Below are positions 43,870 to 55,094 of a stretch of DNA of 64,000 nt, piece by piece. A program made the position numbers and the translations under genes. Each line of letters starts with the position of its first letter. Position 1 is the first letter of the stretch. The notes under the pieces were generated by a model, which saw only the letters and a list, made by a program, of their open reading frames with translations, had not been told where the DNA came from and ran no database searches. This DNA is from Bimastos eiseni (taxonomy: Eukaryota > Annelida > Clitellata > Crassiclitellata > Lumbricidae): NCBI GenBank assembly GCA_959347315.1, contig OY365810.1:15742500-15806499 (forward strand). The letters run 5' to 3'.

Positions 43870-44827
43870 CTCCAGTGAGTATGATGACCCTGAGACGAGA
43901 AAATGCGCTTCAATGTCATCATGCCTTCGAATACGGTAACAGGCCGACGCTTGTTTTAAACGGACACACACATTAACCCTGAAGCGAATATGAATAGTCC
44001 TATTCGTCCTATTCGTCCTATTTGTCCGCAATTTACATTTATTATCTGAGCAGATAATTTCCACATGATAATTATTATTCATGTGTACACGTCATAACGG
44101 CTTTTAAATCGCAGCTTTGTATATTTGCACTCACACGACTTGCAGGTATGAGTAAGACGTGTGCAGCGAGAATGCCAATATACGACTAGGACCGAACATA
44201 TACATACATACATATATATATATATAGTGTATGCAATATTGTATTATATACTGTAGGCCGCGTGTATGTAGGCCTACATGTACATGTGTGTAATATTATC
44301 GATATGTGTAGCTTTGGATATTATTAGCGTCTACGTTTGTTTGCGTCAATCGATTTATAATCAATAGATATATCATAAAGTATAATCGTACAGTATTTGC
44401 AAAGACTGCAAATACTCTTCTTAGGAAATGTAGGATATCATAGCATAGGGCCTCTAGCATTCTTATTTTAAGTTCTGATAAAGCAGGCTCTCTGGTTAGA
44501 AGCCCTGCATTGGATGCGATCTTTTACACTTCTCTTTTGCATCGTTGGAGCAAGCATGAATGACTTTAGGCCTCCATTAGGTTACTTGGGTAGTGGCCGT
44601 AGGCCCACATTGGGTCACGGGCCTCATTTAGACCGTGGACATGCTGCGTGTCTTTTGTCAGTCGGCATAAGAATCATAAAACTGCATCTGGTGGTCTCAC
44701 CGCTTCAACAGTTCAGGTCTAAACAAACATTGATCTTAAGAACACTAAAGTGACTCTCTGTCTAGCTATGTCTCCTCATGTCTGTCTACATCCGTCTCTC
44801 CGTATTTCTACATCTTTCTGTTTACGT

Positions 44828-45262
44828 CTCTCCTGGTTATATGTCTCTCTTGGTTATATGTCTCTCCTGGTTATATGTCTCTCTTGGTTATATGTCTCTC
44901 TTGGTTATATGTCTCTCCTGGTTATATGTCTCTCTTGGTTATATGTCTCTCTTGGTTATATGTCTCTCTTGGTTATATGTCTCTCTTGGTTATATGTCTC
45001 TCCTGGTTATATGTCTCTCTTGGTTATATGTCTCTCTTGGTTATATGTCTCTCTTGGTTATATGTCTCTCTTGGTTATATGTCTCTCTTGGTTATATGTC
45101 TCTCCTGGTTATATGTCTCTCTTGGTTATATGTCTCTCTTGGTTATATGTCTCTCTTGGTTATATGTCTCTCTTGGTTATATGTCTCTCCTGGTTATATG
45201 TCTCTCTTGGTTATATGTCTCTCTTGGTTATATGTCTCTCTTGGTTATATGTCTCTCTTGGT
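44828..45262. repeat. 17-bp minisatellite, about 25 copies
   Basis: Unit GGTTATATGTCTCTCTT with C/T variants at one position (CTTGG or CCTGG). Because 3 x 17 = 51, all three plus frames stay open; the apparent proteins are artefacts. Confidence 0.97.
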
Positions 45263-45947
45263 TCCTACAAGTCTTGTATTTTAGTTTTCTGTCTTTCTCT
45301 TTCTGTCTGTCGTTGTCTCTCCGTGTGTACTTGTAACTTTACGTCTCTCTCTGTCTGCTAGATTTTTTGTGTATGTTTGCCTTCCTGTCTGTGCTATCAG
45401 AACATATAAACTGAGAATCCATCGCTGAGCAATATAAACATCGAGGAAGTGCTTGAGATTAGCTCAGCAGCACAGATGGATTTATTTTGACAAACAGGTT
45501 CTGCATCGCCGAACTTAACCTGGTTGTGATTTCAAATGGTTGTTGCATTCAATTCAAGCAATATGAAGAACCACCTCAGAGACCGTTGGCGTGAACTATA
45601 AAACAAGAGACATGTGTGGCAACAGTGAGACAACAGGTTCCAGTGGGACAACAGGTTCCAATGGAACGGCAGATTGGAAGAATACGTCAGGCAATTCACA
45701 GCAAGCATTCAGCACCAAGAGTGGATAGGAATCTTCGGTTGACTCGGATTCAATCTTAAGCTTCTGTGGTATAAAAAGAGGTACATACATATACAAATAT
45801 ACTTATCTACAAAGAGACAGACAACTAGAAAAATAGATCAACAGAATCAGGTATGAATTAGGAAACTTCAGATGAGAGAAAATAGACTAGACAAGAAAAG
45901 ATGGGACACATACAGAGCATATGCGGAGAGAGTGAGAGAAAACGAGG

Positions 45948-46182
45948 ATGAATGAATGGATGGATGGATGGATGGATGGATGGATGGATGGATGGATGGA
46001 TGGATGGATGGATGGATGGATGGATGGATGGATGGATGGATGGATGGATGGATGGATGGATGGATGGATGGATGGATGGATGGATGGATGGATGGATGGA
46101 TGGATGGATGGATGGATGGATGGATGGATGGATGGATGGATGGATGGATGGATGGATGGATGGATGGATGGATGGATGGAAA
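45948..46182. repeat. (ATGG)n microsatellite, about 58 copies
   Basis: Perfect tetranucleotide run of about 235 bp. Confidence 0.98.
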
Positions 46183-46989
46183 GATTGACTGAAACATGGA
46201 TTCGATGGGTGGATTGATTGATGGACGAATGGACTGAAACATTAATATGAAGGTAGGGTGAAAGATAGAGCGAGATAGAAAGTGAGAAGGAAAGAAACAG
46301 CGTAACATGACCAACATGAGATTGTCGTCTTCATAATATCATTGTTTCTTATTCCGTGCATTATTAAGGTGTGTCGTTTACACGAATAATAATCATATAT
46401 TGGGAGCAACTGCATTGACTCATTCTCTTACTAATCTTTCGTGGTTGCTTTTCGGAACGCCTGCTAAGGGTTTGACTTTATTTCCTCGCGTGTATCTATC
46501 TGCAAAGTATTCTGAGTTTCTGGAGGCAGTCTGATAGATTTCTGGTGCTTCCTATCTCTCCTCTGAGCATCGTTAAGTACCGCGTTCCCTGTGATTCGCT
46601 TTCTTCCAGGCACCATGCAGCGCCGCAGACAAGATGCTATATGCGATGTTGCTAACGCAGGTAAAGAAGCAGACCAGATGCATGGAATAGGAATAAACAC
46701 ACCGAGTTCCGTTAGGGCATTGGTCTTAAAAGATAGTTTAAGTGTTGTGGATGTGCTGCGGCTGGGAATAAGATGTAGATTATTTCGTAGGTATACCGCT
46801 TATGAAATCAGCTTTGCGACGGTTAGGGTTCTGTTGCGATATCCTGGGGTATTTTAATCTTTTGAATTAATGCCAAACCTTGCAGCGGAATACTGCAGCG
46901 GAGTACACGTATATCTGTTTTTTTCAAGACGCCTAATCACGACAATAACAATATTAGGCTAATCTAAATAACATAGTAAAACTAAATGA

Positions 46990-47205
46990 AATAATAATAA
47001 TAATAATAAAAATATCAAAATCAATAATATTAATAATAATAATAGTAATAATAATGATAATTATAGTAGTAATCTTAATCTTAATAATTATCTCAATAAT
47101 AGGTTTACTAGTTAGATTAATGACAATAATAGTAATAATAATAATAACGATGATAACAATAATAATAATAATAATCGTTGTCGTCTTCGTCATTACCATC
47201 ATATA
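46990..47205. repeat. (AAT)n-rich microsatellite
   Basis: Interrupted AAT/AATAAT array; isoleucine-rich frames are artefacts. Confidence 0.9.
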
Positions 47206-47574
47206 TATCCAACATCATCATATATCTTAATCGTCGTCATCATCTTTGTTCCAGGCGTCAACCGTTTGACAGCGTAGACTATATATGAGCTGTCGATCTC
47301 CTTTCTCATCGGATGTAATTGTTGAATCATATGAAACAGTTTTTACACGACAATTCGGTCAAAGATATTATAGCCTATGTCAATTGATCAAATACTGCCT
47401 ACTATATGCAAGATTCGAAAGAAAGAGTTACAAAGGAAAGTGAAGAATGTCCTGCATAAACGATACAAGCGAAGACATAACATGACTTGGACTGCATGTC
47501 ATAGGAAGACAGACACAAACATATATGGACGACAATTATTCTTACCCATCGCCTTCGAATTGATGCATCATAAA

Positions 47575-47920
47575 CCAATGATGATGATGATGATGATGAC
47601 GATGATGATGATAATGATGATGATGATGATGAGCAGACTTTTACTTAGTGCTTTTAAGTTTTTCTTGAAATGAACTTCATAAAATTCTTGCACGTAAACT
47701 TAATTTCAGACCTCTGCATACATGTACATGTAAACATGCAGGTGCACCTACTTGCATATACACAATTATTCATCATGACGGTGGCGCTGATGCCGCTGCT
47801 GCTGCTGCTGCTGATGATGATGATGATGGTGGTGGTGATGATGATGGTGATTGGGGATGTTGATGGTGGTGGTGATGGTGGTGACTTTAGATGCTGCTGC
47901 TGCTGCTGATGATGATGATC
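47575..47920. repeat. (GAT)n and (CTG/GAT/GGT)n runs
   Basis: Trinucleotide runs at 47577-47630 and 47795-47920. 47921-49090 shows no gene; 48000-48190 contains partly inverted AAATGCC / GGCATTT words. Confidence 0.85.
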
Positions 47921-49094
47921 GTGGTGGTGATTATGATCATACTGCGTTTAATACTACACTCAGTGCGATTAACCCGTAACTTTACGGTTGTTGTTTGCGC
48001 CTAGGGCACCTAGGTCAGAAAGCAGTTGTCAAATGCCGTTCGGCGCTTTACTCCGAAGATGCCAGCATGGAATCGCGGCATTGATTTTGTCTGGCTCAGC
48101 TGCTTTCATCGCGTCTAAGACTTTAGACGCATCAGCCAAATGGCATTTAACGCTCTTTCCCTTCGTTACTCTGACCTCTGACCGCTCCAGAAATGACTGA
48201 TAGGCCTACCCGAACGGAGAAGTTGGCTGGAAACTGCGCCCTGCGGCGATCACCGATCAGATATATATTCAGCACCATTGAATGCAATATAGGAGTTAAT
48301 GCTCCGTGGGGTCTGATGCCATCGCATCTACAAAGGAAGTCTGATCGATGATGGCGTGATGAAGACGATGGCTGGGAATCGATGATTGGGTTAGGAACCT
48401 TTATTAGCCTCCTGGAATGCGTACTTGGATATCGTATCGATCTTTTTAGACCTTCATCTCTTTCATTTCTGTGGGATTAATCAACCGAAGAAATCTGTAT
48501 CATATAATACCTATTTCTTTAGAGTATGATTATCATTGCATCGTCACGGAGCGAATATACATAGAAGAGGGCCGTCTGTCATGTTGCTTAATGTCGGTTA
48601 CCAATACAGTCAACCAAACGTATTCCACGTTTGTTCACAATGCTTTGAGGTTCATAGAAACTAAAGATCATGGGTTTAAAATAGTGATGCCAGTAGATGC
48701 CATGAAAACCACCACCAGCCTCCTCTTTACTGCATTTCCACGCATATAAAATAATTTCATAGTCAACATCATCGTGCTGAAAGGGCCATCATCTTCCTTT
48801 CCAAAACTTCAGACAACTATATTTTATCCAAAGGGCTGAAAATAATCCTTAAAATAGGCTAGTAATTGAAATCCCTTGGCTTACTTTTCTATTTGATGGC
48901 TGAAGTTATGGAAAAATTTGCGTAGAACAAGATCTTTAGGTCTAACATCGAAACAGCACAGCACGATACGAGAGTAACGAGAGCGCAAAAAATATCTCCA
49001 AGATCCCGCACGAAAAAATTGTTTGCTTTTTAAACAGGGCGCAGATCCAGCAACGTGACATTTCTTCTGCCATAATCACAAATTTACAGAATTT

Positions 49095-49205
49095 GCTTTT
49101 GTCTAAAAAATGCTAATCTTAGTAAAAACATGCTAACCCTAGTAAAAACATGCTAACCTTAGTAAAAACATGCTAACCCTAGTAAAAAACATGTTAACCT
49201 TAGTT
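49095..49205. repeat. 20-bp minisatellite, 5 copies
   Basis: Unit GTAAAAACATGCTAACCCTA with C/T alternation between successive copies. Confidence 0.95.
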
Positions 49206-49249
49206 GTCGGAAATTATATGCTTCATTATTCGCGACACTCGTTTTCATC

Positions 49250-49400
49250 TCCCTGGATTTTTACCCGACACCGGAACGAACAGAGCAACATTGCTATTTC
49301 GGAATCGATTTTGTATAAGCTTAGCACCGGTGTTTAAGCTAGTCTTACTGACGTGACTTTTATGGGCCTTTGAGAGATTTTCGAAGATTGGCAATCATTT
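49250..49400. repeat. dispersed repeat, copy B
   Basis: Diverged copy of the repeat at 15715-15850, immediately upstream of the SINE at 49430. It may be part of a larger composite. Confidence 0.55.
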
Positions 49401-49429
49401 ACATCGTACGTTACAGCGTAATTACACGC

Positions 49430-49660
49430 GGCATGATGGCTGATTGGTTAGAGCGGTCAGCCCGTAACGCTCAGTGTGCGCTGAGTGAGCAGGTTCGACC
49501 CTCGTCCGGGGTGTCACTCACTGTGTAAAGATCTTGGGCAAGTCCTTCTCACACAATTTGCTCTGCATTACAACTGCAATTGCGACGTCGAGGCGTGTGT
49601 GCACTTCTGAACTAAACTGTAAGAAGGGCGATATCGAATAACAGTTGTGTCGTATTGTAT
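49430..49660 (+). mobile_element. second tRNA-derived SINE family
   Basis: A-box-like GGTTAGAGCGG in a tRNA-like head (TGGCTGATTGGTTAGAGCGG) at 49437-49456, and B box GGTTCGACCCT at 49492-49502. A body follows with AAGATCTTGGGCAAGTCC and a CGTATTGTATTG tail. The flanks cannot form an acceptor stem, so it is a SINE and not a tRNA gene. Its body differs from the other SINE family here. It lies in intron 1, close to exon 1 of the repeat-protein gene. Confidence 0.7.
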
Positions 49661-49806
49661 TGCCAATGCCATAGCGAGTTTTTTTTAGCATATTGATGTA
49701 GTCGTCGATTGTACGACGTTGAGTACAATACTACGCGCAATTGAAATAGATCAGCTCAGGTATATGTAGGACATAATAAGCGTAATAGACTCAGGTGTCT
49801 GGTTAC

Positions 49807-50236
49807 CTGGTATGCCGTCATTATCGTCATCTGAATCTTCCTCATCTGGAATCCCATCTGCGTCCGTATCCCTTTTATCGTCCACATCCAGAATTCCGTC
49901 TCCGTCATCGTCAGCATCCAGATAATCCGGAATCCCGTCTCCATCCTGGTCCTGCAGCAAGTCCGCGATTCCATCTCCATTCCGATCCGTATCCCTGCTA
50001 TCAGGGATCCCATCGTTATCATCGTCTGGGTCGAGATAGTCCGGAATTCCATCTCCATCCGTATCCTTTACCCTGTCCACTCCCCTCAGTGACCGCTCCA
50101 AATGGTCCGGAATGCCATCCAGGTCGGTGTCCGGTACGCACCTCCAAGTCCATGACCTTCGACCCCTATTGGCGACAGCGGTGACAACGAACGCCGATAA
50201 AAGCAACAAGATGGCGAGCGTTCGACCAGACGCCAT
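49807..50236 (-). CDS. TSP3-like calcium-binding repeat protein, exon 1 (start, signal peptide)
   Basis: The ATG at 50236 starts a clear signal peptide: a basic start (MASGR), hydrophobic core ([16 protein letters not shown]) and likely cleavage near Ala-Asn. A basic '[10 protein letters not shown]' follows, then the first 8 repeats ([33 protein letters not shown]). The single cysteine is the only one seen in the mature 759-codon product, unlike animal thrombospondins, whose type 3 repeats are disulphide-bonded. The exon ends CCAG|GTAACC at 49806 (phase 1). The family role (calcium-loaded Asp-rich rods, extracellular) is known for TSP3 repeats; a role in matrix or mineral binding is inference. 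An AACATGGCGCC (YY1-like) element lies about 50 bases upstream of the start. Confidence 0.88.
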
Positions 50237-51656
50237 GACGAACCGTCTATCGTTTATAATAGTAGATCGTGGCAGCGTCTCTAGCTAACATGGCGCCGCA
50301 TATTTACTGAACGGGAGTCGACGGCGTTCCTGGTTAAACTATGCTCTTATCTGCCTTGCTGTCTGTTGCTAGGTAGACGGACGGACGGCTACGTTACGGA
50401 TGCGGACGGATGTTGGAATCTGAAGAAGCGGGAACCTTTTATACTGTTTTGTGTGCGGCGGAACGACTAATGAGAGCTAAATATAGCCACATTTTGGCCC
50501 CTTTGGTCGGCGGGCATGCGCTGAGGAAGTGTTGCCTGCGTGCAACATACATTCTCAGTTTTTGCCGATTTTTCTTCTACTGCCGTCTGGTGCCCGCAGT
50601 TTGTGAGATTTTTCCCACGAGAATTGGTCAGCAACCGTACGAGCATTGGCTTAAATTGACTTTTTAGGTTGCTTCATACCATATATTTTCTGTTGGCTAT
50701 TTCTATGTAGTTCAGTTACAGATTTCTTCCGGTGGGGTAACCCAGGGCAACGTGATCCGCTGTTGATCTCTTCAGACACCTCAGGCATATGTTTACCATA
50801 ATTATACAGTCCATACTTCGATCTGGTCTATATAGTTGGTGTCAAATTAGTTTAAACACGTTCTTGTTCACCCGCACAAACTATAGGCCTAAGCCTATAT
50901 TATGCAAGATCCGGGAAAGAGTTAGGGTTTATTGGCGTCGCTCTCCTCCTTTCTCGGAGGTTGAAACTGGCAGTGCCAGAGTACGTGCAGTGGGGGGGGA
51001 AGTTAAAAAAGCAAATTTTATAGCTTGTCAGATGTTTTAAGCTGCATCACTCTGCGTCGATGAGTTTCTTTGTAAAGGAAATACCAGAGGATAATACGTG
51101 AAAACAAAACTGAAGTTACTAATTCCTATTGTTTGCCAATAATTTCCCAGGATGGTTACGTCTAGCTTTTGTATTTTTCAAGCTTTTCGTCTACACGTAC
51201 ATTGTAAGGCCTGTCAGCAGTTAGTAGGCTTCGTTATGAAGAAGTTAAATGTAGCAGTGTCTTATTTATTTAAGCAGCACATTAATCGTCTGAATATTTC
51301 GTATTTAGGCCTACACTACACTAGCAAGGCTTATATAAATGTCATTATTAAATAAAAGTTTGCCATGCGCGAAAACATTCTGCTTGCGTGTCAAGTAGGT
51401 TATATTAATCAATTAACTAAAACCTTTGGGCACTGTAATTAGGGTTGCTACATATCCTATAAGAATATCTCGCTGAGAGCTGCCTACCGGTATATGTATA
51501 TTTATATTTATATCGCTTAATTAGATGCCATTTAACACATATAGGTATTAAATATATTATCTGATTACATTCGATAGCCATAGCCAGTTCTTTGCAAGAT
51601 GAAAACAATAACATCAAGTTGAACGATTGTGATAATGGTTGAGCGGAGAAGAACCA
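50237..51656. other. intergenic: promoter side of the repeat-protein gene
   Basis: About 1.4 kb between this gene and the Deltex 3' end. On the minus strand a TATTATAAAC lies near 50262-50253 and the AACATGGCGCC word near 50285-50295, both close to the ATG. No other gene recognised. Confidence 0.35.
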
Positions 51657-51662
51657 TTTATT
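51657..51662 (-). terminator. candidate Deltex polyadenylation signal
   Basis: AATAAA on the minus strand, 135 bases past the Deltex stop codon. Confidence 0.6.
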
Positions 51663-51796
51663 TCATTTTGCCTTAAAGGAAGTTTTAAAACAAGCAGTTT
51701 CACGATTCGTGTTGATGATGGAGATTATAGATAGGTCTATGGCTGAATCTTCAAGTCTTCAATGTCGAGTATTGTCGGCGTTAGGGACGAAAGATG

Positions 51797-51869
51797 TCAC
51801 TCCGTGATTCCTTTGGCTGCTAAATCTTCAATCAGTCTGCTCAGGTAAGTGCTGTCTGGATAGCCATAG
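51797..51869 (-). CDS. Deltex-type E3 ubiquitin ligase, last coding exon
   Basis: A 73-base terminal coding exon after the acceptor TTTCAG (51875-51870). Its first base completes an Arg codon with the CG from the previous exon (phase 2). It reads YGYPDSTYLSRL, then IEDLAAKGITE and a TGA at 51797-51799. This is the expected end of the Deltex C-terminal domain, whose family pattern is 'GYPDP.YL..V..EL...GI'. It lies 3.9 kb from the preceding exon because of transposon insertions. Confidence 0.85.
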
Positions 51870-51929
51870 CTGAAAGTATACATGTATAGCGGAAAAGATC
51901 GATTATCCGTACCGTACGTTATTATAGAC

Positions 51930-52300
51930 CAACGTTCCCCAAACTATGTTCCGCGGAACCCTAGGGTTCCGTGAAGAGAAGACGAGTTCTGCGGAAGGTT
52001 TTAAGTCAACATAAATCATCAAACAATTTAAAGCAAATTATACGAATTTCTCATAAGAGTCATTTTGCTTAACATCTGTGTATAACTTTATATGACAGAG
52101 AATTTAGATGTCACTGTCATCGATATTTGTGTTTGCTATTAGTTCTAATCTAAGCTAGGCCTAAACTTATCATTATTGTCTGCGATTCTCATGCGTTTAG
52201 GCCCATGCCTACAATAGAATTATGTTGAGCTGTGGACGGGATTCCGTAAAAAAAATTTAAATCAAAAGGGTCACACGGCCAAAAAGATTGTGAAACGCTG
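51930..52300. mobile_element. 371-bp hAT-like MITE
   Basis: Left end CAACGTTCCCCAAACTATG, right end inverted CAGCGTTTCACAATCTTTTT, both typical hAT-style termini. Flanks TTATAGAC and TTACAAGC agree at 5 of 8 positions, a weak target duplication. Located in the last Deltex intron. Confidence 0.55.
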
Positions 52301-52976
52301 TTACAAGCAATTAAGTGATACAGTGCATACCTACAATAAAAGACTGATAATGAGTACATTAATCTACCACTGGTTACTATTCTTATAGGCGTCATGTATA
52401 AGTCTATACTTGCTTCTGATTGTGATTCATTCGCGGGGCAAGTAAGTTAAGTGAATCGAATTCCGCTGACTCGCTGATACCTTGTGATTATTAATTATAA
52501 CGTATATCACGGTGGCTTCTAATGCGCAAGGCAACAACCTATGGTATAAATCAAACCGTAATCAGATCAATAGTACCGCCATATACCCTAAAACATCTCT
52601 TGCGACTACAGACAAATTGACTCCAATATGAAGCATTTCAATATGAAACATTTCTTCCCAACACAGTTGGTGTTGGGAAGAAACGGGTAAAAAACAATTC
52701 TTTTATGATTCTACAAAAACATATTTCACAATCAGCATAGATTTTGCTCTACTGGAACTTATTGTGTAGAGTAAATTAATTATCCCAGAATTATCGGCAG
52801 GCCATTCAGGCAAGGATATATGTAATATGTTTTATATGTAATTATAGATATTGGATGGAATTGCATATAATAATCTCCGCCCACAACTACACTATTCTGT
52901 TGTAGGTATAAACACATGAAAATCACGGACAATTATAGGTTTAAGCCTAGATTGGATTAATAACAATAGTCTTCAA

Positions 52977-53150
52977 TTGCCTGTTTTTCCCGAAAAAGGT
53001 GCTAACAGCAGCATTTGTCTCAATGCATTGCTGGAATTATTTGTGAGTCGAGGGATTCCCCTGATCATAACAAATAGCCAAGACAAACTCTGCGGCGAGT
53101 TTAAAACAAAATTTCAAACATTAATGCTTCGTGAAATTGACAGATTTAGT
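52977..53150 (+). mobile_element. retroelement integrase remnant
   Basis: About 58 codons on the plus strand: 'NALLELFVSRGIP', 'LIITNSQDKLCGEFKTKF'. They resemble the integrase core around the second catalytic aspartate ('F...GIP..I.SDQG..F...F'), with the catalytic aspartate replaced. It is cut off at 53151 by hAT copy 2 and I find no continuation on the other side. Probably a Ty3-like or integrase-derived relic. Confidence 0.45.
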
Positions 53151-53188
53151 CAGTGCTTAAGGTGTAAAAAAGAAGTGCCTGATGGCTA

Positions 53189-53886
53189 GGGGACCGTCCA
53201 TAAATAACAACATGCAATTTTGGGCGATGTTTGACCCCTCCCTTTTTCGTCACACGTCGTCACAAATGCCATGACTCCTCAAATATGACGTCGTATTACA
53301 AGGCCCTGACTTCCTTCAAAAAACCGGATGTCCAGAATGTAACACAAATTCTCTTATAATTATAAAAAAATTAATTATAACTGAAAAAATATTTGAAATT
53401 ATAATAGCAGAGAGAACAAAAATGGAGAAGGTAGTCCACAGTGATTACAATATTATGCATTCTTCAAGATGAAAGACTTCGGCAGAATCAGTACAATTAT
53501 TAAAAATGTTTAATAATAATAACTCGAAACAATAAAAACTTTATGCCTCTCCATTCTCCCACGCGAACAAAATGCTCCTTTATGGAATAAATAATATCCA
53601 ATCCACACACTTCATTTTTCCGTTTCAGCGAATCTCTCTGCTCTGTGCGTTTGGGTGGGATAATTGATTCATGCTTGGGTGTTGCAGACTGGCTGCCTCA
53701 CTTCCAACACCCAAAAATTGACAGCGATCGCAGAAGTAGACAGTGCAAAAATTAAGAATATTTATTTAATTGAGTGTAAGTTTGTAATAAAATTACGTAT
53801 TTTGATGTGATGATGTGACGTCACATTCGTCGACCCCTCTCCCCCTTGTCACACGTCGTCACAAATTTGTGACCCCTTACGTCATT
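53189..53886. mobile_element. nested TGACGTCA-type MITE in hAT copy 2
   Basis: Begins GGGGACCGTCCATAAAT and ends TACGTCATT, flanked by CTA (53186-53188) and TAG (53887-53889). It occupies the same position within the hAT element as the MITE in copy 1. Its right terminus has lost the last bases, and it is about 200 bp longer than the copy-1 relative. Confidence 0.7.
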
Positions 53887-54405
53887 TAGTGTCAAAAAGT
53901 TAAGAACTAAAGATTGCAAAGAGAGAGCATCAGCATATCAAGTCGGCGGCAAATGGTTCGTGAACTATGGTCCACTAAAAGTTGGATTTGTGATAGTAAT
54001 TATGTCGGAATAGAAGTTGGATTGGTGAACGTAATTCTTCCAAAACAGACGCTATGTAGATGAATATAATGCCTACTGAAATAAAGTTGGATTATTGAAA
54101 AGAATATTTGCCTAAATAGAAGTTGAATTGATTAAAATGGTTTTCGCTGACGCAGAAGCTGGATTTATTATTATCAAGCCAACTTCTATTTGATCAAATA
54201 CAATGGGCGAAAAAGAGAATTTTTTATCATTTGTCAGGCTTTATGTCCATTAACCATTATTTTATCGCAAATTATTTGTTGGTGAAATATTTGGGGGCTA
54301 TTGGCGCCGGCATCGTATTGAAAGTTGGAGAAATAAAGTTTGTAAACGCGCGAAGCGAAAAAAAAATTTCATTCTTTTTTCCTATAAATAATACGTACAT
54401 GCATA

Positions 54406-55094
54406 TAGAGGCGTAGCTAGGGTATTTTGCGCCCGGGGACAAACAACAGAATTGGCGCCCCTTTAGGGGCTATCCATACATGACGTCACGCGCCTATGGG
54501 GAGGGGTGTCACACAATTGTGACGATGTGTAACGAGGGAAAGGGGTCCAAAGAAATGTGATATCACATCAAAATTCATAATTTTAATTTTAAACATTTGC
54601 TCAATTAAACAAGTTCCACTTATTAGAAAGTAGTTGGTTACCACAATTTTAGCAACAATAATTATTTTTCTTGATTTAACTGTCGCAAATTGGTCAATGA
54701 CGTTATCAAAATTTGTTTTATCCCATGTTTCTCGTTCGATGCTTAGAACAGGATCGCTGAGACGATCTTGTCCCATTGAAGCTGCAAATACGATAAAGTT
54801 AGCTTCAATTTGCTGTAGGACAGATCACAGCTTGCAATTGATTTGGAACTACGACACCTCTTACGGGCCCTTAGTGATGACAGATTAGTGGGGCCCGGGG
54901 GCCCCAAAATCATGTGTGACAACCTGTTTGCAACGAGGATTTTGGGGCGCCAAAATGTAATCTTACTAACTTTTTTGGGATGAATTAGTTTGTTTCGAAA
55001 TAAAAAATAATAGTTTTATTCCTCATTTTGGCGCCCCCTCCAACTCGGTGCCCGGGGACACGTGTCACCTCTGCCCCCTGTAGCTACGCCTCTG
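54406..55094. mobile_element. second hAT-family element nested in copy 2
   Basis: Ends TAGAGGCGTAGCTAGGG and (inverted) CAGAGGCGTAGCTACAGGG. It is flanked by CATGCATA (54398-54405) and CATGTATA (55095-55102), an 8-bp duplication with one mismatch. The subterminal GCGCCCGGGGACA repeats in inverted form (TGCCCGGGGACACG). No transposase. Confidence 0.75.
54472..54720. mobile_element. third-level nested MITE fragment
   Basis: GGGGCTATCCATACATGACG followed by the same subterminal sequence as the 8210 MITE (CGCCTATGGGGAGGGG, then GTGACGATG.GT.AC). The right end is not identifiable, so the element is truncated. It lies inside the element at 54406-55094. Confidence 0.6.

Noticed and set aside
46591..46857. 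88-codon plus ORF in intron 1
   Set aside because: No recognisable domain, no repeat conservation and no splice or promoter evidence.
49430..49515. Possible functional tRNA gene
   Set aside because: A and B boxes are present but no acceptor stem or anticodon arm can be formed, and a SINE body and tail follow.
32046..50236. Bacterial contamination as the source of the DGIPD-repeat gene
   Set aside because: Exons are separated by GT-AG introns with exact phase continuity and lie among animal SINEs and LINEs on the same sequence.
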